Assembly: GCA_009921265.1 (NCBI GenBank)
Contig: RFYV01000020.1
Coordinates: 1-47,612, forward strand
From: Betaproteobacteria bacterium
Lineage (GTDB): Bacteria > Pseudomonadota > Gammaproteobacteria > Burkholderiales > Burkholderiaceae_C
DNA: 47,612 nt
Direction: 5' to 3'
Below are positions 9,214 through 19,723 of this stretch, piece by piece. The position numbers were made by a program, and so were the translations under genes. Below the pieces are notes generated by a model. That model made no database searches, was not told the DNA's origin, and was given only the letters and a program-made list of their open reading frames with translations. Positions within the stretch are counted from its first letter, which is position 1; each line of letters opens with the position of its first letter.

Positions 9214-12200
9214 CTTAATGGGGCAATGCTTTGTAATGACGGTGATGCGTTTGAATTCGATTTAAAAGAATCCAGCGGCAATTGTGATGGCCTGGGGCCC
9301 ATCATACGTGTTCGAATATTTTCTAACGCTACAAACACCACGGGTGTTGTGTAGAGTGTGAGTAATTGGCTCAATATCAAACCACCCACCACAGACAAGC
9401 CCAAAGGACGCCTGAGCTCTGCGCCGTCGCCCGATCCCAACGCCAATGGCAATGCGCCGAGCATTGCGGCGGCGGTTGTCATCAAAATAGGACGTAGTCG
9501 CAGTTGTGCGGCTTGGTAAATGGCTTGTGCAGGTGTTTTGCCTTTGCGTTGTCGCACCAATGCAAAGTCAATCATCAATATCGCATTCTTTTTGACAATG
9601 CCAATCAGCAGGATCACACCAATGAGTGCCACCACCGAAAATTCTGTATCAAAAGCCATCAACGCGAGTAATGCACCCACACCAGCGGAGGGCAATGTCG
9701 ACAAAATAGTTATAGGATGCAACAAACTTTCATACAACATACCCAACACCAAATACAAGGTAATGAATGCCGCCAATATCAACATGGGTTGCGTGCTGAG
9801 TGATTTTTGAAATGAGTTGGCAGTTCCAGAAAAACTACCGCGCACGGTAATAGGCATGTTGAGTTCTTTAACGGCTTGCTCGATGGCGGTTGTTGCTTGC
9901 GACAATGAAACATTGGGTGACAAATTAAAACTGAATGTGTCGGAAGGCACGCCCCCATCATGACTCACATACAAACCTGAATTGGTTAGCTCAACGCTTG
10001 CAAATGCAGCCAATGGAATCGCTTGTCCTTTGTCGTTGATGAATTGCAATTTTTTGAGTGACTCGGGGCTTTGCAAATATTCGGGTGCCAGTTCGAGCAC
10101 GACGCGGTATTGATTGAGCGGGTTGTAGATGACTCCAATTTGTCGTTGACTGAATGCGTTGCTTAAAGTTTGATCGATGGCTCGCACCGACAAACCCAAA
10201 CGCGACGCCGCATCGCGATCGATAACTAAGGTATTTTGTAATCCGCGGTCTTCGTAATCGGTGTTGATATCGTCAATTTCTTTGAGTCGCGTAAACGCGC
10301 GTCGCAGCTTGGGCTCCCAGACTCTTAAATCTTCTAAGTCGTCGGACTTGATGGTGTATTCGTATTGCGAGCTTGACATGCGACCACCTATGCGTATGTC
10401 TTGCGCAGGCACCAAAAACAATCGCGCGCCCGCTTCTTTGGCCAGCTTGATGCGTAGACGCGCCACCACTTGATCGGCACTCACGTCCCGGTCTTTGCGC
10501 GGCTTCAAGCTTAAAAACATTTGTGCAGAATTGCGTTGACCGCCACCTGTAAACCCTGTGACGTGTTCGACTGCAGGATCGGCGCGCACAATGGCCATGA
10601 ATTGATCGAGCCTGGCTTGCATGGCTTGAAACGACGAACTTTGATCGGCACGTATTGAACCAAAAATTCTTCCGTTGTCTTGTTGCGGAAACATGCCCTT
10701 AGGAATGGTTTTGTACAAACTCACATTGAGTGCAATCGTGGCAATCAACATCAACCACATCAACCATTGATGTCGCAAAGCCCAACCTAAGCTTGATCGA
10801 TATATTTTTTGCAAACGTGAACGCTTGCGATGTCCTGCGCTGAGGTCTTGATTTTTTAGAACATTGGCACACATCATCGGCGTCAGTGTGAGCGAGACCA
10901 CCATCGAGACCAAAATAGCAACAGAGAGCACCACAGCAAACTCTCTAAATAGCCGACCCAACACGCCACCCATGAATATGATGGGGATAAAAACCGCCAC
11001 CAGCGAGATGCTGATTGATAAAACAGTGAATCCAATTTCTTGCGTGCCATCTAATGTGGCTTGCAATATCGATTTGCCGCGCTCGCGATGTCGAGAAATA
11101 TTTTCTAAAACAACAATAGCGTCGTCTACCACGAAGCCTGTGGCGATCGTCATCGCCATCAGCGTGAGGTTGTTGAGGCTATAACCCAGCAAATACATCA
11201 CGCCAAATGTAGCGGCGAGTGACAAGGGCACAGCAACCACGGGGATCACTGCTGTTCGCCAATGTTTTAAAAACAATGCAACCACCAACACGACCAAGCC
11301 CACAGAGATGGCCAATGATTTTTGTATTTCATACAAAGACGCGCGAATCGACGGCGTTTGCGGAATGGATGCTTGTAGTTGCGGCAATATGGCACGCACG
11401 CGATCAACTGCATCGATCACGTTGGAGCCGGGTTGCAAAGTCATCACCAACAAAATAGAAGGTTTGCCATTGGCCGCGCCATAGGTTCTCAAGTCTTGCA
11501 CCGAGTCTGTGACATCGGCTACATCTTTGAGTCGCAGTGATTGACCGTTGATGTGTTTGATAATGAGCGACGCATAGTCTTTGGCTTGAAACGCTTGGTC
11601 ATTGGCCTCTATTTGCCATGTGCGCTCTTTGTCATCCAAAAAACCTTTGGGTTTATTCACGTTCGTAGCTACAGCTGCCGTACGTATAGTTTCTAATGAC
11701 ACACCATAAGAGGTGAGTTTTTCTGGATCGAGTGCGATGCGCACTGCGGGTAACGCGCCACCACCAATCGTGACTTGTCCGACACCATCGATTTGCGCCA
11801 ATCGTTGCGATAAATAAGTAGAAGCCACGTCATACATTTGTCCGCGTGTGAGTGTGTCCGATGTGAGTGCCAATATCATCATCGGTGCATCGGCTGGATT
11901 GACTTTGCGATACGTGGGGTTGCTGGGCATACCCGAGGGCAACATCGAACGCGACGCATTGATCGCGGCTTGCACGTCGCGCGCCGCACCGTTGATGTCT
12001 CTGCTTAAATCAAACTGCAAGGTCACGCGCGAATTGCCTTGCGATGAATAAGAAGTCATTTCATTCACACCCGCAATGGCACCCAACGCGCGCTCAAGCG
12101 GTGTTGCAACTGTTGCGGCCATGGTTTCGGGGCTTGCACCTGGCATCGCTGCTTGCACTGAAATGGTTGGAAATTCCACTTGCGGTAATGGCGACACGGG

Positions 12201-12293
12201 CAAATGAAAATACGCCAACACGCCTGCCAATGCAACACCCAATGCCACCAAGGTGGTTGCAATCGGTCTTGCAACAAATGGCGAAGAGATCAT
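9210..12293 (-). CDS. RND multidrug efflux permease, MdtC-like
   Basis: This 1027-residue inner-membrane proton/drug antiporter has twelve membrane segments, two large periplasmic porter loops and the RND proton-relay pattern in TM4 ([14 protein letters not shown] near residue 400). The N-terminal half shows an intact porter start: LPQVEFP followed by the conserved [16 protein letters not shown] and TPLERALG. It is closest in pattern to MdtC of the heterotrimeric MdtB2C pump, consistent with the second permease gene next door. I place the start at ATG 12291-12293, which overlaps the stop codon of the MdtB-like gene as ATGA and gives MdtC length; an in-frame ATG at 12303-12305 would add four residues. 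Substrates cannot be inferred beyond bile-salt or novobiocin-type drugs known for MdtABC. Confidence 0.93.
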   Translation of the reverse strand: MISSPFVARPIATTLVALGVALAGVLAYFHLPVSPLPQVEFPTISVQAAMPGASPETMAATVATPLERALGAIAGVNEMTSYSSQGNSRVTLQFDLSRDINGAARDVQAAINASRSMLPSGMPSNPTYRKVNPADAPMMILALTSDTLTRGQMYDVASTYLSQRLAQIDGVGQVTIGGGALPAVRIALDPEKLTSYGVSLETIRTAAVATNVNKPKGFLDDKERTWQIEANDQAFQAKDYASLIIKHINGQSLRLKDVADVTDSVQDLRTYGAANGKPSILLVMTLQPGSNVIDAVDRVRAILPQLQASIPQTPSIRASLYEIQKSLAISVGLVVLVVALFLKHWRTAVIPVVAVPLSLAATFGVMYLLGYSLNNLTLMAMTIATGFVVDDAIVVLENISRHRERGKSILQATLDGTQEIGFTVLSISISLVAVFIPIIFMGGVLGRLFREFAVVLSVAILVSMVVSLTLTPMMCANVLKNQDLSAGHRKRSRLQKIYRSSLGWALRHQWLMWLMLIATIALNVSLYKTIPKGMFPQQDNGRIFGSIRADQSSSFQAMQARLDQFMAIVRADPAVEHVTGFTGGGQRNSAQMFLSLKPRKDRDVSADQVVARLRIKLAKEAGARLFLVPAQDIRIGGRMSSSQYEYTIKSDDLEDLRVWEPKLRRAFTRLKEIDDINTDYEDRGLQNTLVIDRDAASRLGLSVRAIDQTLSNAFSQRQIGVIYNPLNQYRVVLELAPEYLQSPESLKKLQFINDKGQAIPLAAFASVELTNSGLYVSHDGGVPSDTFSFNLSPNVSLSQATTAIEQAVKELNMPITVRGSFSGTANSFQKSLSTQPMLILAAFITLYLVLGMLYESLLHPITILSTLPSAGVGALLALMAFDTEFSVVALIGVILLIGIVKKNAILMIDFALVRQRKGKTPAQAIYQAAQLRLRPILMTTAAAMLGALPLALGSGDGAELRRPLGLSVVGGLILSQLLTLYTTPVVFVALENIRTRMMGPRPSQLPLDSFKSNSNASPSLQSIAPLR

Positions 12294-15286
12294 GACTGTT
12301 TCCATTTCTGCGCCCACGCAGAAAATGCCAAATAAATAACAGGTGTTGTAAACAGCGTGAGCCATTGACTCACAATCAATCCACCCACCATGGTGACCCC
12401 TAAGGGTTGACGCAATTCACTGCCAACGCCTGAACCCAGCATCAAGGGCAAGGCACCTAAGAGCGCGCACAGTGTGGTCATCAAAATAGGTCTAAAGCGC
12501 AACAAACATGCTTGCTCAATCGCTTGACGCGGCGTCATGCCTTGTTCGCGTTCTGCATCCAATGCAAAGTCAATCATCATGATGGCATTTTTTTTGACGA
12601 TGCCAATGAGCAAAATAATTCCAATCACCGCAATCAAACTTAGATCTATACGTGCGAGCATCAAAGCCAACAACGCACCCACTGCGGCTGATGGCAATGT
12701 GGACAAAATCGTGAGTGGATGAATATAACTTTCATACAGAACACCCAACACGATGTACATGGTGATGACCGCTGCCAGTATCAACCACAGGGTGTTGCTA
12801 AGTGAAGCTTGAAATGCCAACGCAGCGCCTTCAAATCGCGACTCAACGCTCAGCGGCACTCCTTCTTCAATCATCGATTGCCAAGCTTGATAAATGGCAG
12901 CTACGGCCTCACCCAATGACGCACGTGCAGCGTGATCAAAAGATAAAGTCACCGCAGGGTATTGTCCCGAATGCACCACCGATAAAACAGCAGCGCGTTC
13001 TTCTACTTTAGCCACGCTATTGAGTGGTATTTGTGCGTTGTTAGCACCTGGCACATACAACCGCTCCAAGGCCGCAGGGCCCTTTCGCTCACCGGTTCCC
13101 ACTTCTAAAACTACGCGGTATTGATTGCTTTGTGTAAATATCGTTGAGACCAACCGCTGACCAAATGCGTTGTACAACGCGTTATCAATCGCAGCAACAC
13201 TCACGCCCAATCGACTCGCCGCTTCGCGATCAATTTTGATATAGGCTTGCAAGCCTTGGTTTTGCCAATCCGACACCAATGCTGAGAGCGCTGGATGATC
13301 TTGTAATTTTTCTTGCAATCGTTGCGACCACTTGCCAAGCACTTGCGGGTCGGGGCCACTCATTAAGAAACGATATTGCGTGCGTGCAACGCGATCTTCA
13401 ATGGTGAGGTCTTGCACCGGTTGCAAATACAAAGTCATACCTGTCACTGTTCGCGAAGCGGTTTGCAAACGATCAACAATCTTTTGAATGCGCGAGTCGC
13501 GTTCATTTTTGGGCTTGAGTTGAATGCTGATGCGTCCCATATTCAGACTGGTGTTGTTGCCGTCCACACCAATAAATGATGTGACGCTTCGAACCGCAGG
13601 GTCTTGCAATAAAATTTGCGCCATCTCTTGTTGTCGGGTCGACATGGCGCTAAACGACGTGGATTGCGTGGCTTCTGTGATGCCTTGAATCACGCCCGTG
13701 TCTTGCAATGGAAAAAATCCTTTGGGCACAAAAATATAAAGTAAGGCGGTTAGCAACAGAGTGAGTGCAAAAACACCCATGGTTTGATTGGGACGATTGA
13801 GCACCCAACGCAGGGCCCTGGCATACGCGTCGATTAATTTTTGCAACCAAGCGCTTTCTTCTTTTTGTTGATGATTTTTTAAAATATATGCGCACATCAT
13901 TGGCGTGAGTGTGAGCGACACCACGGCAGATATCAAAATCGCAACCGCCAAGCTGATCGCAAATTCATGAAACAAGCGACCTGCAACATCACTCATGAAC
14001 AACAATGGAATAAGCACCGCCACCAAAGAGAAGGTGAGCGAAATAATCGTGAAGCCAATTTGTTGCGCGCCGACCAATGCTGCTTGCAAAGGCGAGAGTT
14101 GTTCGGGACCATTCATGCGGCGTGCGATGTTTTCAATCATCACAATGGCGTCATCCACGACAAAACCTGTAGCAATGGTGAGCGCCATCAAGGTTAAATT
14201 ATTGATTGAAAAATCGGCCAAGTACATCACGCCAAATGTACCCACCAACGACAGGGGCACAACCACACTCGGTATTAGCGTGGCCGACGCATTGCGCAAG
14301 AATAAAAAAATCACCATCACCACCAATGCAATCGCAATCATCAATTCAATTTGAACGTCATGCACCGATGCACGAATCGTGACCGTTCGATCGGTCATCA
14401 CTTGCACATCAACAGAATCGGGTAATGAGACACGCAAAAGAGGCAACAGTTTTTCGATGCGCGAAACAGTTTCAATCACATTCGCGCCTGGCTGTCTTTG
14501 TACTTGCACCACAATGGCTGGCGTGGTGTTGGCCCATGCAGAGAGTCGATTGTTTTCGGGCGCTTCAACAATGGTAGCCACATCTTGCAAACGCAAAGGG
14601 TTGCCATTGCGATACGCCAAAATCAATCTCGCATAGTCTTCGGGCGAGCGTAATTGATCATTAGCGTCTAAGGTTGATGCACGCGCGGGCCCGTCAAAAC
14701 TTCCCTTGGCCATATTCACATTGGATGATGCAATGGTTGTTCGCACATCTTCTAAAGAAAAACCAGCAGCAGCTAACGCAACTGGATTGACTTGCACTCG
14801 CACCGATGGTCTTTGGCCACCAGCAATACTCACCAAGCCCACACCGGATAGTTGCGATAAGCGCTGAGCCACGCGGTTTTCAACCATATCGTGCACACGC
14901 GTGATGGGCAACGAGGGTGAACTCACCGCCAACGTCAGAATCGGTGCATCTGCAGGATTGACTTTGTTGTAGGTGGGCGGCATCGGTATATCGTTAGGCA
15001 ATAAATTGGCGCCTGCATTGATAGCAGCTTGCACTTGTTGCTCCGCCACATCCAATGCCAAATCCAAAGTAAAACGTAAAGTGATGATGCTTGCGCCGCC
15101 CGAACTCACCGATGTCATTTGATCAAGTCCTGGCATCTGACCAAATTGACGCTCGAGTGGATAGTCCACTTGCGGCAACGATGACACGGGTAAAAAACGA
15201 TAAGCCAATGCACCCGCAAGCAACATCGCCAACATCATGAGTGATGTGGCAACGGGTCTTAATATAAATGGCTTGGAAATATTCAT
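12290..15286 (-). CDS. RND multidrug efflux permease, MdtB-like, with an in-frame gap in the first porter domain
   Basis: This 998-residue protein matches MdtB closely along its length (for example [14 protein letters not shown] and [18 protein letters not shown]). It differs at the start of the first periplasmic loop: LPQVDYP (to residue 43) runs straight into [11 protein letters not shown]. In the neighbouring permease, and in MdtB as I remember it, about 23 residues lie between these motifs (a TISVQ...YPGASP...VTTP segment that forms the first beta strand and helix of subdomain PN1). The frame is kept, so this looks like a precise in-frame deletion at 15157/15158. The protein may fold poorly, or may act as the non-transporting partner in a B2C-type heterotrimer. 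It follows the membrane-fusion gene after 34 bp. Confidence 0.9.
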   Translation of the reverse strand: MNISKPFILRPVATSLMMLAMLLAGALAYRFLPVSSLPQVDYPLERQFGQMPGLDQMTSVSSGGASIITLRFTLDLALDVAEQQVQAAINAGANLLPNDIPMPPTYNKVNPADAPILTLAVSSPSLPITRVHDMVENRVAQRLSQLSGVGLVSIAGGQRPSVRVQVNPVALAAAGFSLEDVRTTIASSNVNMAKGSFDGPARASTLDANDQLRSPEDYARLILAYRNGNPLRLQDVATIVEAPENNRLSAWANTTPAIVVQVQRQPGANVIETVSRIEKLLPLLRVSLPDSVDVQVMTDRTVTIRASVHDVQIELMIAIALVVMVIFLFLRNASATLIPSVVVPLSLVGTFGVMYLADFSINNLTLMALTIATGFVVDDAIVMIENIARRMNGPEQLSPLQAALVGAQQIGFTIISLTFSLVAVLIPLLFMSDVAGRLFHEFAISLAVAILISAVVSLTLTPMMCAYILKNHQQKEESAWLQKLIDAYARALRWVLNRPNQTMGVFALTLLLTALLYIFVPKGFFPLQDTGVIQGITEATQSTSFSAMSTRQQEMAQILLQDPAVRSVTSFIGVDGNNTSLNMGRISIQLKPKNERDSRIQKIVDRLQTASRTVTGMTLYLQPVQDLTIEDRVARTQYRFLMSGPDPQVLGKWSQRLQEKLQDHPALSALVSDWQNQGLQAYIKIDREAASRLGVSVAAIDNALYNAFGQRLVSTIFTQSNQYRVVLEVGTGERKGPAALERLYVPGANNAQIPLNSVAKVEERAAVLSVVHSGQYPAVTLSFDHAARASLGEAVAAIYQAWQSMIEEGVPLSVESRFEGAALAFQASLSNTLWLILAAVITMYIVLGVLYESYIHPLTILSTLPSAAVGALLALMLARIDLSLIAVIGIILLIGIVKKNAIMMIDFALDAEREQGMTPRQAIEQACLLRFRPILMTTLCALLGALPLMLGSGVGSELRQPLGVTMVGGLIVSQWLTLFTTPVIYLAFSAWAQKWKQS

Positions 15287-15320
15287 TGAACAATCAATAC
15301 AACAACTTCATGCATGGCTG

Positions 15321-16805
15321 TTATTGACCTTGTTGTTGACGACGCTCACGCATGCGTTGAAAAAAAGCTTTTCGCTCTTCGGGCGTCATGGCTTTTACTT
15401 TTTCAACCATCTCGGGTGGCAAGCGATCCATCCATGGTGGACGCCCACCCTCTGTTGGGGCTTGCGCATTGGGAGCGCTTGCATTGGGTGGTGAAGGTAT
15501 GCCAGTCGGCGCTACTGCTTTTCCTACAATCGCAGGTGCGTTTGATGATGCCAAACTTTTTGTGTTTAATCCACTGATGGCTTTTCCATCACTCACATCT
15601 GGCATTTTGTAGGTGAGTGTTTTAACGACTTCAACACGACTACCTGTTCTGAGTCTGTCGGCACCATCGACCACCAATCGGTCCCCTGCTTTGACTTCCC
15701 CTTTGATCGATTGCCATTCACCATCGACGGCATCGAGTTGAATCACTTGAGTCGTCACAGAGTTGTCAGGTTTGACGACATAAACAAATGTACCGATAGA
15801 GCCGCGTTGTACCGCTTGCGAGGGCACAGCCAATGCATTTTTTAATGTATCCAATCGCAATCGGATATTGGCAAACTGATTTGGAAATAACAAACCTTCT
15901 TTGTTATCCAATGTTGCTTTGAGTTTGAGTGTGCCTGTAGCGACATCGATCGCGTTATCGGTAGTCGTGACTTGACCCGTTGCTAATTTTTGTGTGAGAT
16001 CGCGATCCCATGCCTCTACTTGTAATGACTGTCCGCTTTTGAGTTTGCGTTGAATCAATGGCACATACATTTCGGGAACTGCAAACACAACGGCCATCGG
16101 TTGCGTTTGCGTGATGGTGACAATGCCATTGGCGTCGCCTGATCTCACCAAGCTGCCCAACTCGGCTTGTTTCAATCCCAACTTACCACTAATCGGCGCG
16201 GTGACTTGTGTGTACGAGACTAATAATTTGGCTTGATCAATTTGTGCTTGATCGATTTGCACGGTGCCTTGCAATTGCTTAACCAAATATTCTTGCGTTT
16301 CCACTTGTTGTCGAGCAATTGCATCTTTGGCCAACAAATCTTTGTAACGTTGCAAATCGAGCTCTGCATTTTTTAACAAAGCCACGTCTTTGGCCAATTG
16401 CCCCATGGCTTGCGCCAACTGTGCTTCGTATGTGCGTGGATCAATTTGAGCGAGTAATTGACCCGCTTGCACCACTTCGCCTTCTGTGAATTTAATCGCC
16501 TTGAGCTCACCATCAACGCGAGCACGTACCACTGCTGTGTTTAATGCAGTAAGAGTGCCAATGGCTTGCACGGTTTGACGTATATCCATTTGTTGCGCGA
16601 CACCAATGCTGACAGGTTGACCGCGTGGGCCAGCTGGTCCACCGCCGCCACTCCAAGAGGGTGAGGCATCAGATTTTTTTTCTAACCATTGATCGCGCGC
16701 AATGGGATACCACCAATACGCAGAAACAATCGCACACACCACCACCATGGCAATAGCGGGCGAATAGCGTGGGCGCTTGCGTTGCAAAGAAAAATCTTTA
16801 TTCAT
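15321..16805 (-). CDS. RND efflux periplasmic adaptor (membrane fusion protein), MdtA-like
   Basis: This 494-residue HlyD-type adaptor links the RND pump to the outer-membrane channel. An N-terminal anchor (about residues 16-33) is followed by a short Gly/Pro-rich linker, the first lipoyl half (VRARVDGELKAIKFTEGEVVQAGQ split around residues 95-115), a long alpha hairpin (KNAELDLQRYKDLLAKDAI), the second lipoyl half (VTAPISGKLGLKQAELG) and beta-barrel/proximal domains. The C terminus carries an extra Pro/Ala-rich tail ending MTPEERKAFFQRM, unlike E. coli MdtA, which is 415 residues. It heads the pump genes; the DUF2905 gene is 24 bp upstream. No adjacent two-component regulator is present. Confidence 0.92.
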   Translation of the reverse strand: MNKDFSLQRKRPRYSPAIAMVVVCAIVSAYWWYPIARDQWLEKKSDASPSWSGGGGPAGPRGQPVSIGVAQQMDIRQTVQAIGTLTALNTAVVRARVDGELKAIKFTEGEVVQAGQLLAQIDPRTYEAQLAQAMGQLAKDVALLKNAELDLQRYKDLLAKDAIARQQVETQEYLVKQLQGTVQIDQAQIDQAKLLVSYTQVTAPISGKLGLKQAELGSLVRSGDANGIVTITQTQPMAVVFAVPEMYVPLIQRKLKSGQSLQVEAWDRDLTQKLATGQVTTTDNAIDVATGTLKLKATLDNKEGLLFPNQFANIRLRLDTLKNALAVPSQAVQRGSIGTFVYVVKPDNSVTTQVIQLDAVDGEWQSIKGEVKAGDRLVVDGADRLRTGSRVEVVKTLTYKMPDVSDGKAISGLNTKSLASSNAPAIVGKAVAPTGIPSPPNASAPNAQAPTEGGRPPWMDRLPPEMVEKVKAMTPEERKAFFQRMRERRQQQGQ

Positions 16806-16829
16806 GTTTAACTCAACCTACTCCAAACT

Positions 16830-17024
16830 TCAAATCAATTTGGCAATACCTGCGCACACCAAACTCAACAACACGGTGGTGGTGAGTGGAATATGCCACT
16901 CACGACCGAACAATCGAAATCTAAAATCACCAGGTAATCGACCCAAGCCCCATTTTTGCAGAAGCGGCAAAAATCCTTGAATCAAAATCAAAGCCAAAAA
17001 AACAACCAACAACCAGCGCCACAT
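16830..17024 (-). CDS. DUF2905 small inner-membrane protein
   Basis: This 64-residue protein has two hydrophobic segments (residues 4-20 and about 47-63) flanking a conserved middle LPGDFRFRLFGREWHIPLTTT, which is the hallmark of DUF2905. The function of the family is unknown. It lies 3 bp after the MidA-like methyltransferase stop and 24 bp before the MFP gene, so it is in the same transcription unit. Its size and the conserved motif argue that it is a real gene rather than noise. Confidence 0.9.
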   Translation of the reverse strand: MWRWLLVVFLALILIQGFLPLLQKWGLGRLPGDFRFRLFGREWHIPLTTTVLLSLVCAGIAKLI

Positions 17025-17027
17025 GAT

Positions 17028-18101
17028 TTACAAACTGTGGCTGCGATCGCCACGATCAAAACCCATCGGCTCCCAAGGCTCACCCACGCCCAATGCAATC
17101 ACTTTAAACAACTCGCCCATTTCATGCTCGGCGATGAGTTTTTGTGCCATGGCGCGCTCTGCAATCGACGCATCCACCAAAGGCTCCAACAAACCACTGT
17201 TGATTAAAAAATGCGCTTGCGATGTGTAACCCAAAACATTCATACCTGCATTTTGCGCTGATAACGCAATATCTGTGAAATTCACATGCGCTGTAATGTC
17301 TTTGTGGCCCACATCGACCAATGGATTGGTGTCAGATTGATGCGCCTGATGACACATCAAGGTGCCCATGCTTCGCTGCTCGTGATAATACTCTCGCTCG
17401 GGAAAACCATAGTCAATTAAAAAAGCCGCCCCCTTTTGAAGTCGCTCGGCCAATGAAAAAATAAATGCTTGGACTTGCGGGTGAGTTTCAGTGAGGTAAT
17501 CGTGATTTCCCGCAATATCAAACGGCGCTCGCGCATCTGTGATTTGATCGCCCCATACCAACTGTTGTTGATCAGGCGCCCACACCACTCCACGCTCGTG
17601 CCAAACTCCTTTAAGACGATACAACAACCGAACGGGCATTGCATCTAACACTTCGTTGCCCACCACCACGCCTTCGATAGCAGAGGGCCACTCATCGGCC
17701 CAAGTGACTTTGTGCAAATAAGCGGACAAAACTTGTTTTTGTTTTGCTTTTAAATGTGCAGATACCTCAACAATCGTGTAACTCTTCACTTCATCACCCA
17801 AATGTTGCAGCATTTGCAAAGCCAATGCGCCAGTGCCCGCCCCAAATTCCCATATGTGTTGGGTTTTTGTTTGATGCAAAGCTTCCCTGACGCTATTGCC
17901 CAATGTTTTGCCAAACCAAGGCGATAACTCGGGCGCAGTTACAAAATCACTGCCACTTTGTGGCATTTGACCCAATTTGGGCGATTCCGCACTGTAATAA
18001 CCCAATTGCGGGGCATAGAGGGCAGAGGCCATGAAGCGGTCAAAGGATAACCACCCGCCTGCGGCTTCTATTTGTCGTCGAATCAACTGTTGTAAGGGCA
18101 T
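17028..18101 (-). CDS. Class I SAM-dependent methyltransferase, NDUFAF7/MidA family
   Basis: This 357-residue protein belongs to the NDUFAF7/MidA (DUF185) methyltransferases. The family signature is present: the N-terminal GWLSFDRFMASALYAPQLGYY, SDFVTAPELSPWFG, the SAM-binding loop WEFGAGTGALALQML near residue 80, and VVGNEVLDAMPV near residue 150. The mitochondrial relative dimethylates an arginine of complex I subunit NDUFS2. The bacterial substrate is not established, though a complex I role is plausible and an NDUFA9-like gene lies 11 kb away. I choose ATG at 18099-18101 (MPLQQLIRRQIEA); a TTG at 18146 would add 15 residues. It is divergent from the SDR gene at 18165. Confidence 0.9.
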   Translation of the reverse strand: MPLQQLIRRQIEAAGGWLSFDRFMASALYAPQLGYYSAESPKLGQMPQSGSDFVTAPELSPWFGKTLGNSVREALHQTKTQHIWEFGAGTGALALQMLQHLGDEVKSYTIVEVSAHLKAKQKQVLSAYLHKVTWADEWPSAIEGVVVGNEVLDAMPVRLLYRLKGVWHERGVVWAPDQQQLVWGDQITDARAPFDIAGNHDYLTETHPQVQAFIFSLAERLQKGAAFLIDYGFPEREYYHEQRSMGTLMCHQAHQSDTNPLVDVGHKDITAHVNFTDIALSAQNAGMNVLGYTSQAHFLINSGLLEPLVDASIAERAMAQKLIAEHEMGELFKVIALGVGEPWEPMGFDRGDRSHSL

Positions 18102-18164
18102 GGGTATCAAGAAAGCTAAAAATTTGTGAGAATCTAACTTTTGCAATCCTAACGAGTCTTCTCT

Positions 18165-18950
18165 ATGTCATCTTGGGTCTTGGTCACCGGCGGCGCTGTT
18201 CGCTTGGGCCGTGAAATCAGCCTTGCCTTTGCCCATGCGGGGTGGAATGTGGCCTGTCATTGCCTCGAGTCGGTTGCAGCGGCTCAATCTTTGTGCGCGC
18301 AAATCAAAGATTTGGGTCGCGACTCGTTGGTGGTGCAAGCTCAACTCACCGATGAGGCCGATTGTCGCCGTTTATGGAACGAAGTCACCCAACATACAGG
18401 CCAACAACTTCATTGCGTAGTCAACAATGCTTCGTTGTTTTTGCCCGATAGGGGCACTGATTTTGACGAGTCGCACGCAATGTCTCAATTACAGGCCAAT
18501 TTATTGGCCCCGATGCGATTAGGCAAATGGATGGCACAGTTGCATGCAGATTCAAAATCGATCGACGCCAATGTGATTCACGTGCTCGATCAAAAAGTAT
18601 TTAATTTAAATCCTGATTATTTTTCATACACCTTGTCTAAACTTGCATTAGAGCGTGCGGTGAGTTTGCAAGCCCAATCCTTAGCGCCTCGTGTGCGCGT
18701 TAATGCAGTTGCTCCTGGCTTGATGTATTTGAGTGGCCCGCAAAGCGCAGACAACTTTGCCAGAGCGTCGCGCGCCAATTTGCTTCGCAAACCCATCTCG
18801 CCCGCTAACGTGGCGCAAAGCGTTTTATTTTTGGCCAACAACAACAGCATCACGGGCACTTGCATTCGTGTTGATAACGGCCAGCATTTAATCCCTATGG
18901 AGCGTGACGTGATGTTTGTGGTTGACGAAGTGTTTAAGGATATGCAATGA
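18165..18950 (+). CDS. Short-chain dehydrogenase, pteridine/dihydromonapterin reductase (FolM/PTR1)-like
   Basis: This 261-residue SDR has the glycine motif TGGAVRLGREI at residues 8-18, matching the TGxxxRxG variant typical of pteridine reductases rather than the usual TGxxxGxG. It also has an NNAS motif near residue 87, YTLSK (Tyr-x3-Lys) around residue 149, and VNAVAPGLMYLSG. FolM/PTR1 enzymes reduce dihydropterins or dihydrofolate with NADPH. Its stop overlaps the first dihydroneopterin aldolase gene (ATGA), which supports a pterin/folate role. The exact substrate (dihydromonapterin or dihydrofolate) cannot be decided from sequence. Confidence 0.85.
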   Translation: MSSWVLVTGGAVRLGREISLAFAHAGWNVACHCLESVAAAQSLCAQIKDLGRDSLVVQAQLTDEADCRRLWNEVTQHTGQQLHCVVNNASLFLPDRGTDFDESHAMSQLQANLLAPMRLGKWMAQLHADSKSIDANVIHVLDQKVFNLNPDYFSYTLSKLALERAVSLQAQSLAPRVRVNAVAPGLMYLSGPQSADNFARASRANLLRKPISPANVAQSVLFLANNNSITGTCIRVDNGQHLIPMERDVMFVVDEVFKDMQ

Positions 18951-19327
18951 ACGATTTGGAATCAACGTGTCGCCGAATGTTTTTGCGCGGCATCACCATC
19001 AACGTCAATATAGGCATTCATGATTTTGAAAAACTCGCGCCGCAACGTATTATTTTTGACGTTGATTTGTATGTGCCCTTTGAAAACAGCACCGCGCATC
19101 AAGACAATATAGCCGAAGTCGTTGACTATGATTTTGTAAGACAAGTGATACATGAGCGCGTGGCCCAAGGCCACATCAATTTGCAAGAAACTTTATGCGA
19201 CGATGTGCTGACACAGTTGTTATCGCACAAAGGCGTCAAAGCCGCTCGCGTATCCACGCGAAAACCCGATGTTTATTCTGATTGCGACTCGGTTGGCGTT
19301 GAAGCACTTCGCATCAAGCCCGATTAA
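18947..19327 (+). CDS. folB: Dihydroneopterin aldolase, paralogue 1
   Basis: This 126-residue FolB-fold protein would convert 7,8-dihydroneopterin to 6-hydroxymethyl-dihydropterin and glycolaldehyde in folate synthesis. Residues matching the E. coli active site are all there: Glu in GIHDFEK, Tyr in VVDYDF, Glu in NLQETL and Lys in STRKPDVY. The N terminus has ten extra residues compared with E. coli FolB. It overlaps the SDR gene by four bases and is followed after 23 bp by a second FolB-fold gene. One of the pair may act on dihydromonapterin or dihydroneopterin triphosphate (FolX-like) instead. Confidence 0.88.
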   Translation: MNDLESTCRRMFLRGITINVNIGIHDFEKLAPQRIIFDVDLYVPFENSTAHQDNIAEVVDYDFVRQVIHERVAQGHINLQETLCDDVLTQLLSHKGVKAARVSTRKPDVYSDCDSVGVEALRIKPD

Positions 19328-19350
19328 ACTTTACCTATTTATTAATCCCA

Positions 19351-19719
19351 ATGGCAAATCACGGCACACAAATACTCACACTCAATGGTTTGCGCTTTGA
19401 TGCCAATCTTGGAATTTTGGAGCATGAAAAAAATGCGCCGCAACCGATTCAAGTCGATGCAGAACTAAATTTGGGAACGCAACCACTATCTCCTCGAGAC
19501 GACGACATCACGCATGTACTCGACTATCGCAAGGTGAGACAAATCATCATCGCGGAATGCACAGCCGAGCACGTTAATTTGCTCGAGAGCTTGATTGGCA
19601 AACTTGCGCATCGACTGATGCAGTTGCCAGGCGTTGTTGGCGTACGCATTAAAATTGCAAAACTTAAAATATTTGAGGATTGCGAAGTTGCTATTCGCAT
19701 GGAAACAGGACTATGGTGA
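19351..19719 (+). CDS. Dihydroneopterin aldolase/epimerase-fold protein, paralogue 2
   Basis: This 122-residue protein is a second FolB-fold member. Active-site equivalents are kept: Glu in LEHEKNAPQ, Tyr in VLDYRK, Glu in NLLESLIG and Lys in IAKLKIFED. It has diverged strongly from the upstream copy, and the usual Lys-Pro after the catalytic strand is replaced by Lys-Leu-Lys, so a shifted substrate (dihydromonapterin or a triphosphate, as in FolX) is possible. It lies 4 bp before ttcA, suggesting coupling. The activity is inferred from the family. Confidence 0.82.
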   Translation: MANHGTQILTLNGLRFDANLGILEHEKNAPQPIQVDAELNLGTQPLSPRDDDITHVLDYRKVRQIIIAECTAEHVNLLESLIGKLAHRLMQLPGVVGVRIKIAKLKIFEDCEVAIRMETGLW

Positions 19720-19723
19720 ACAC

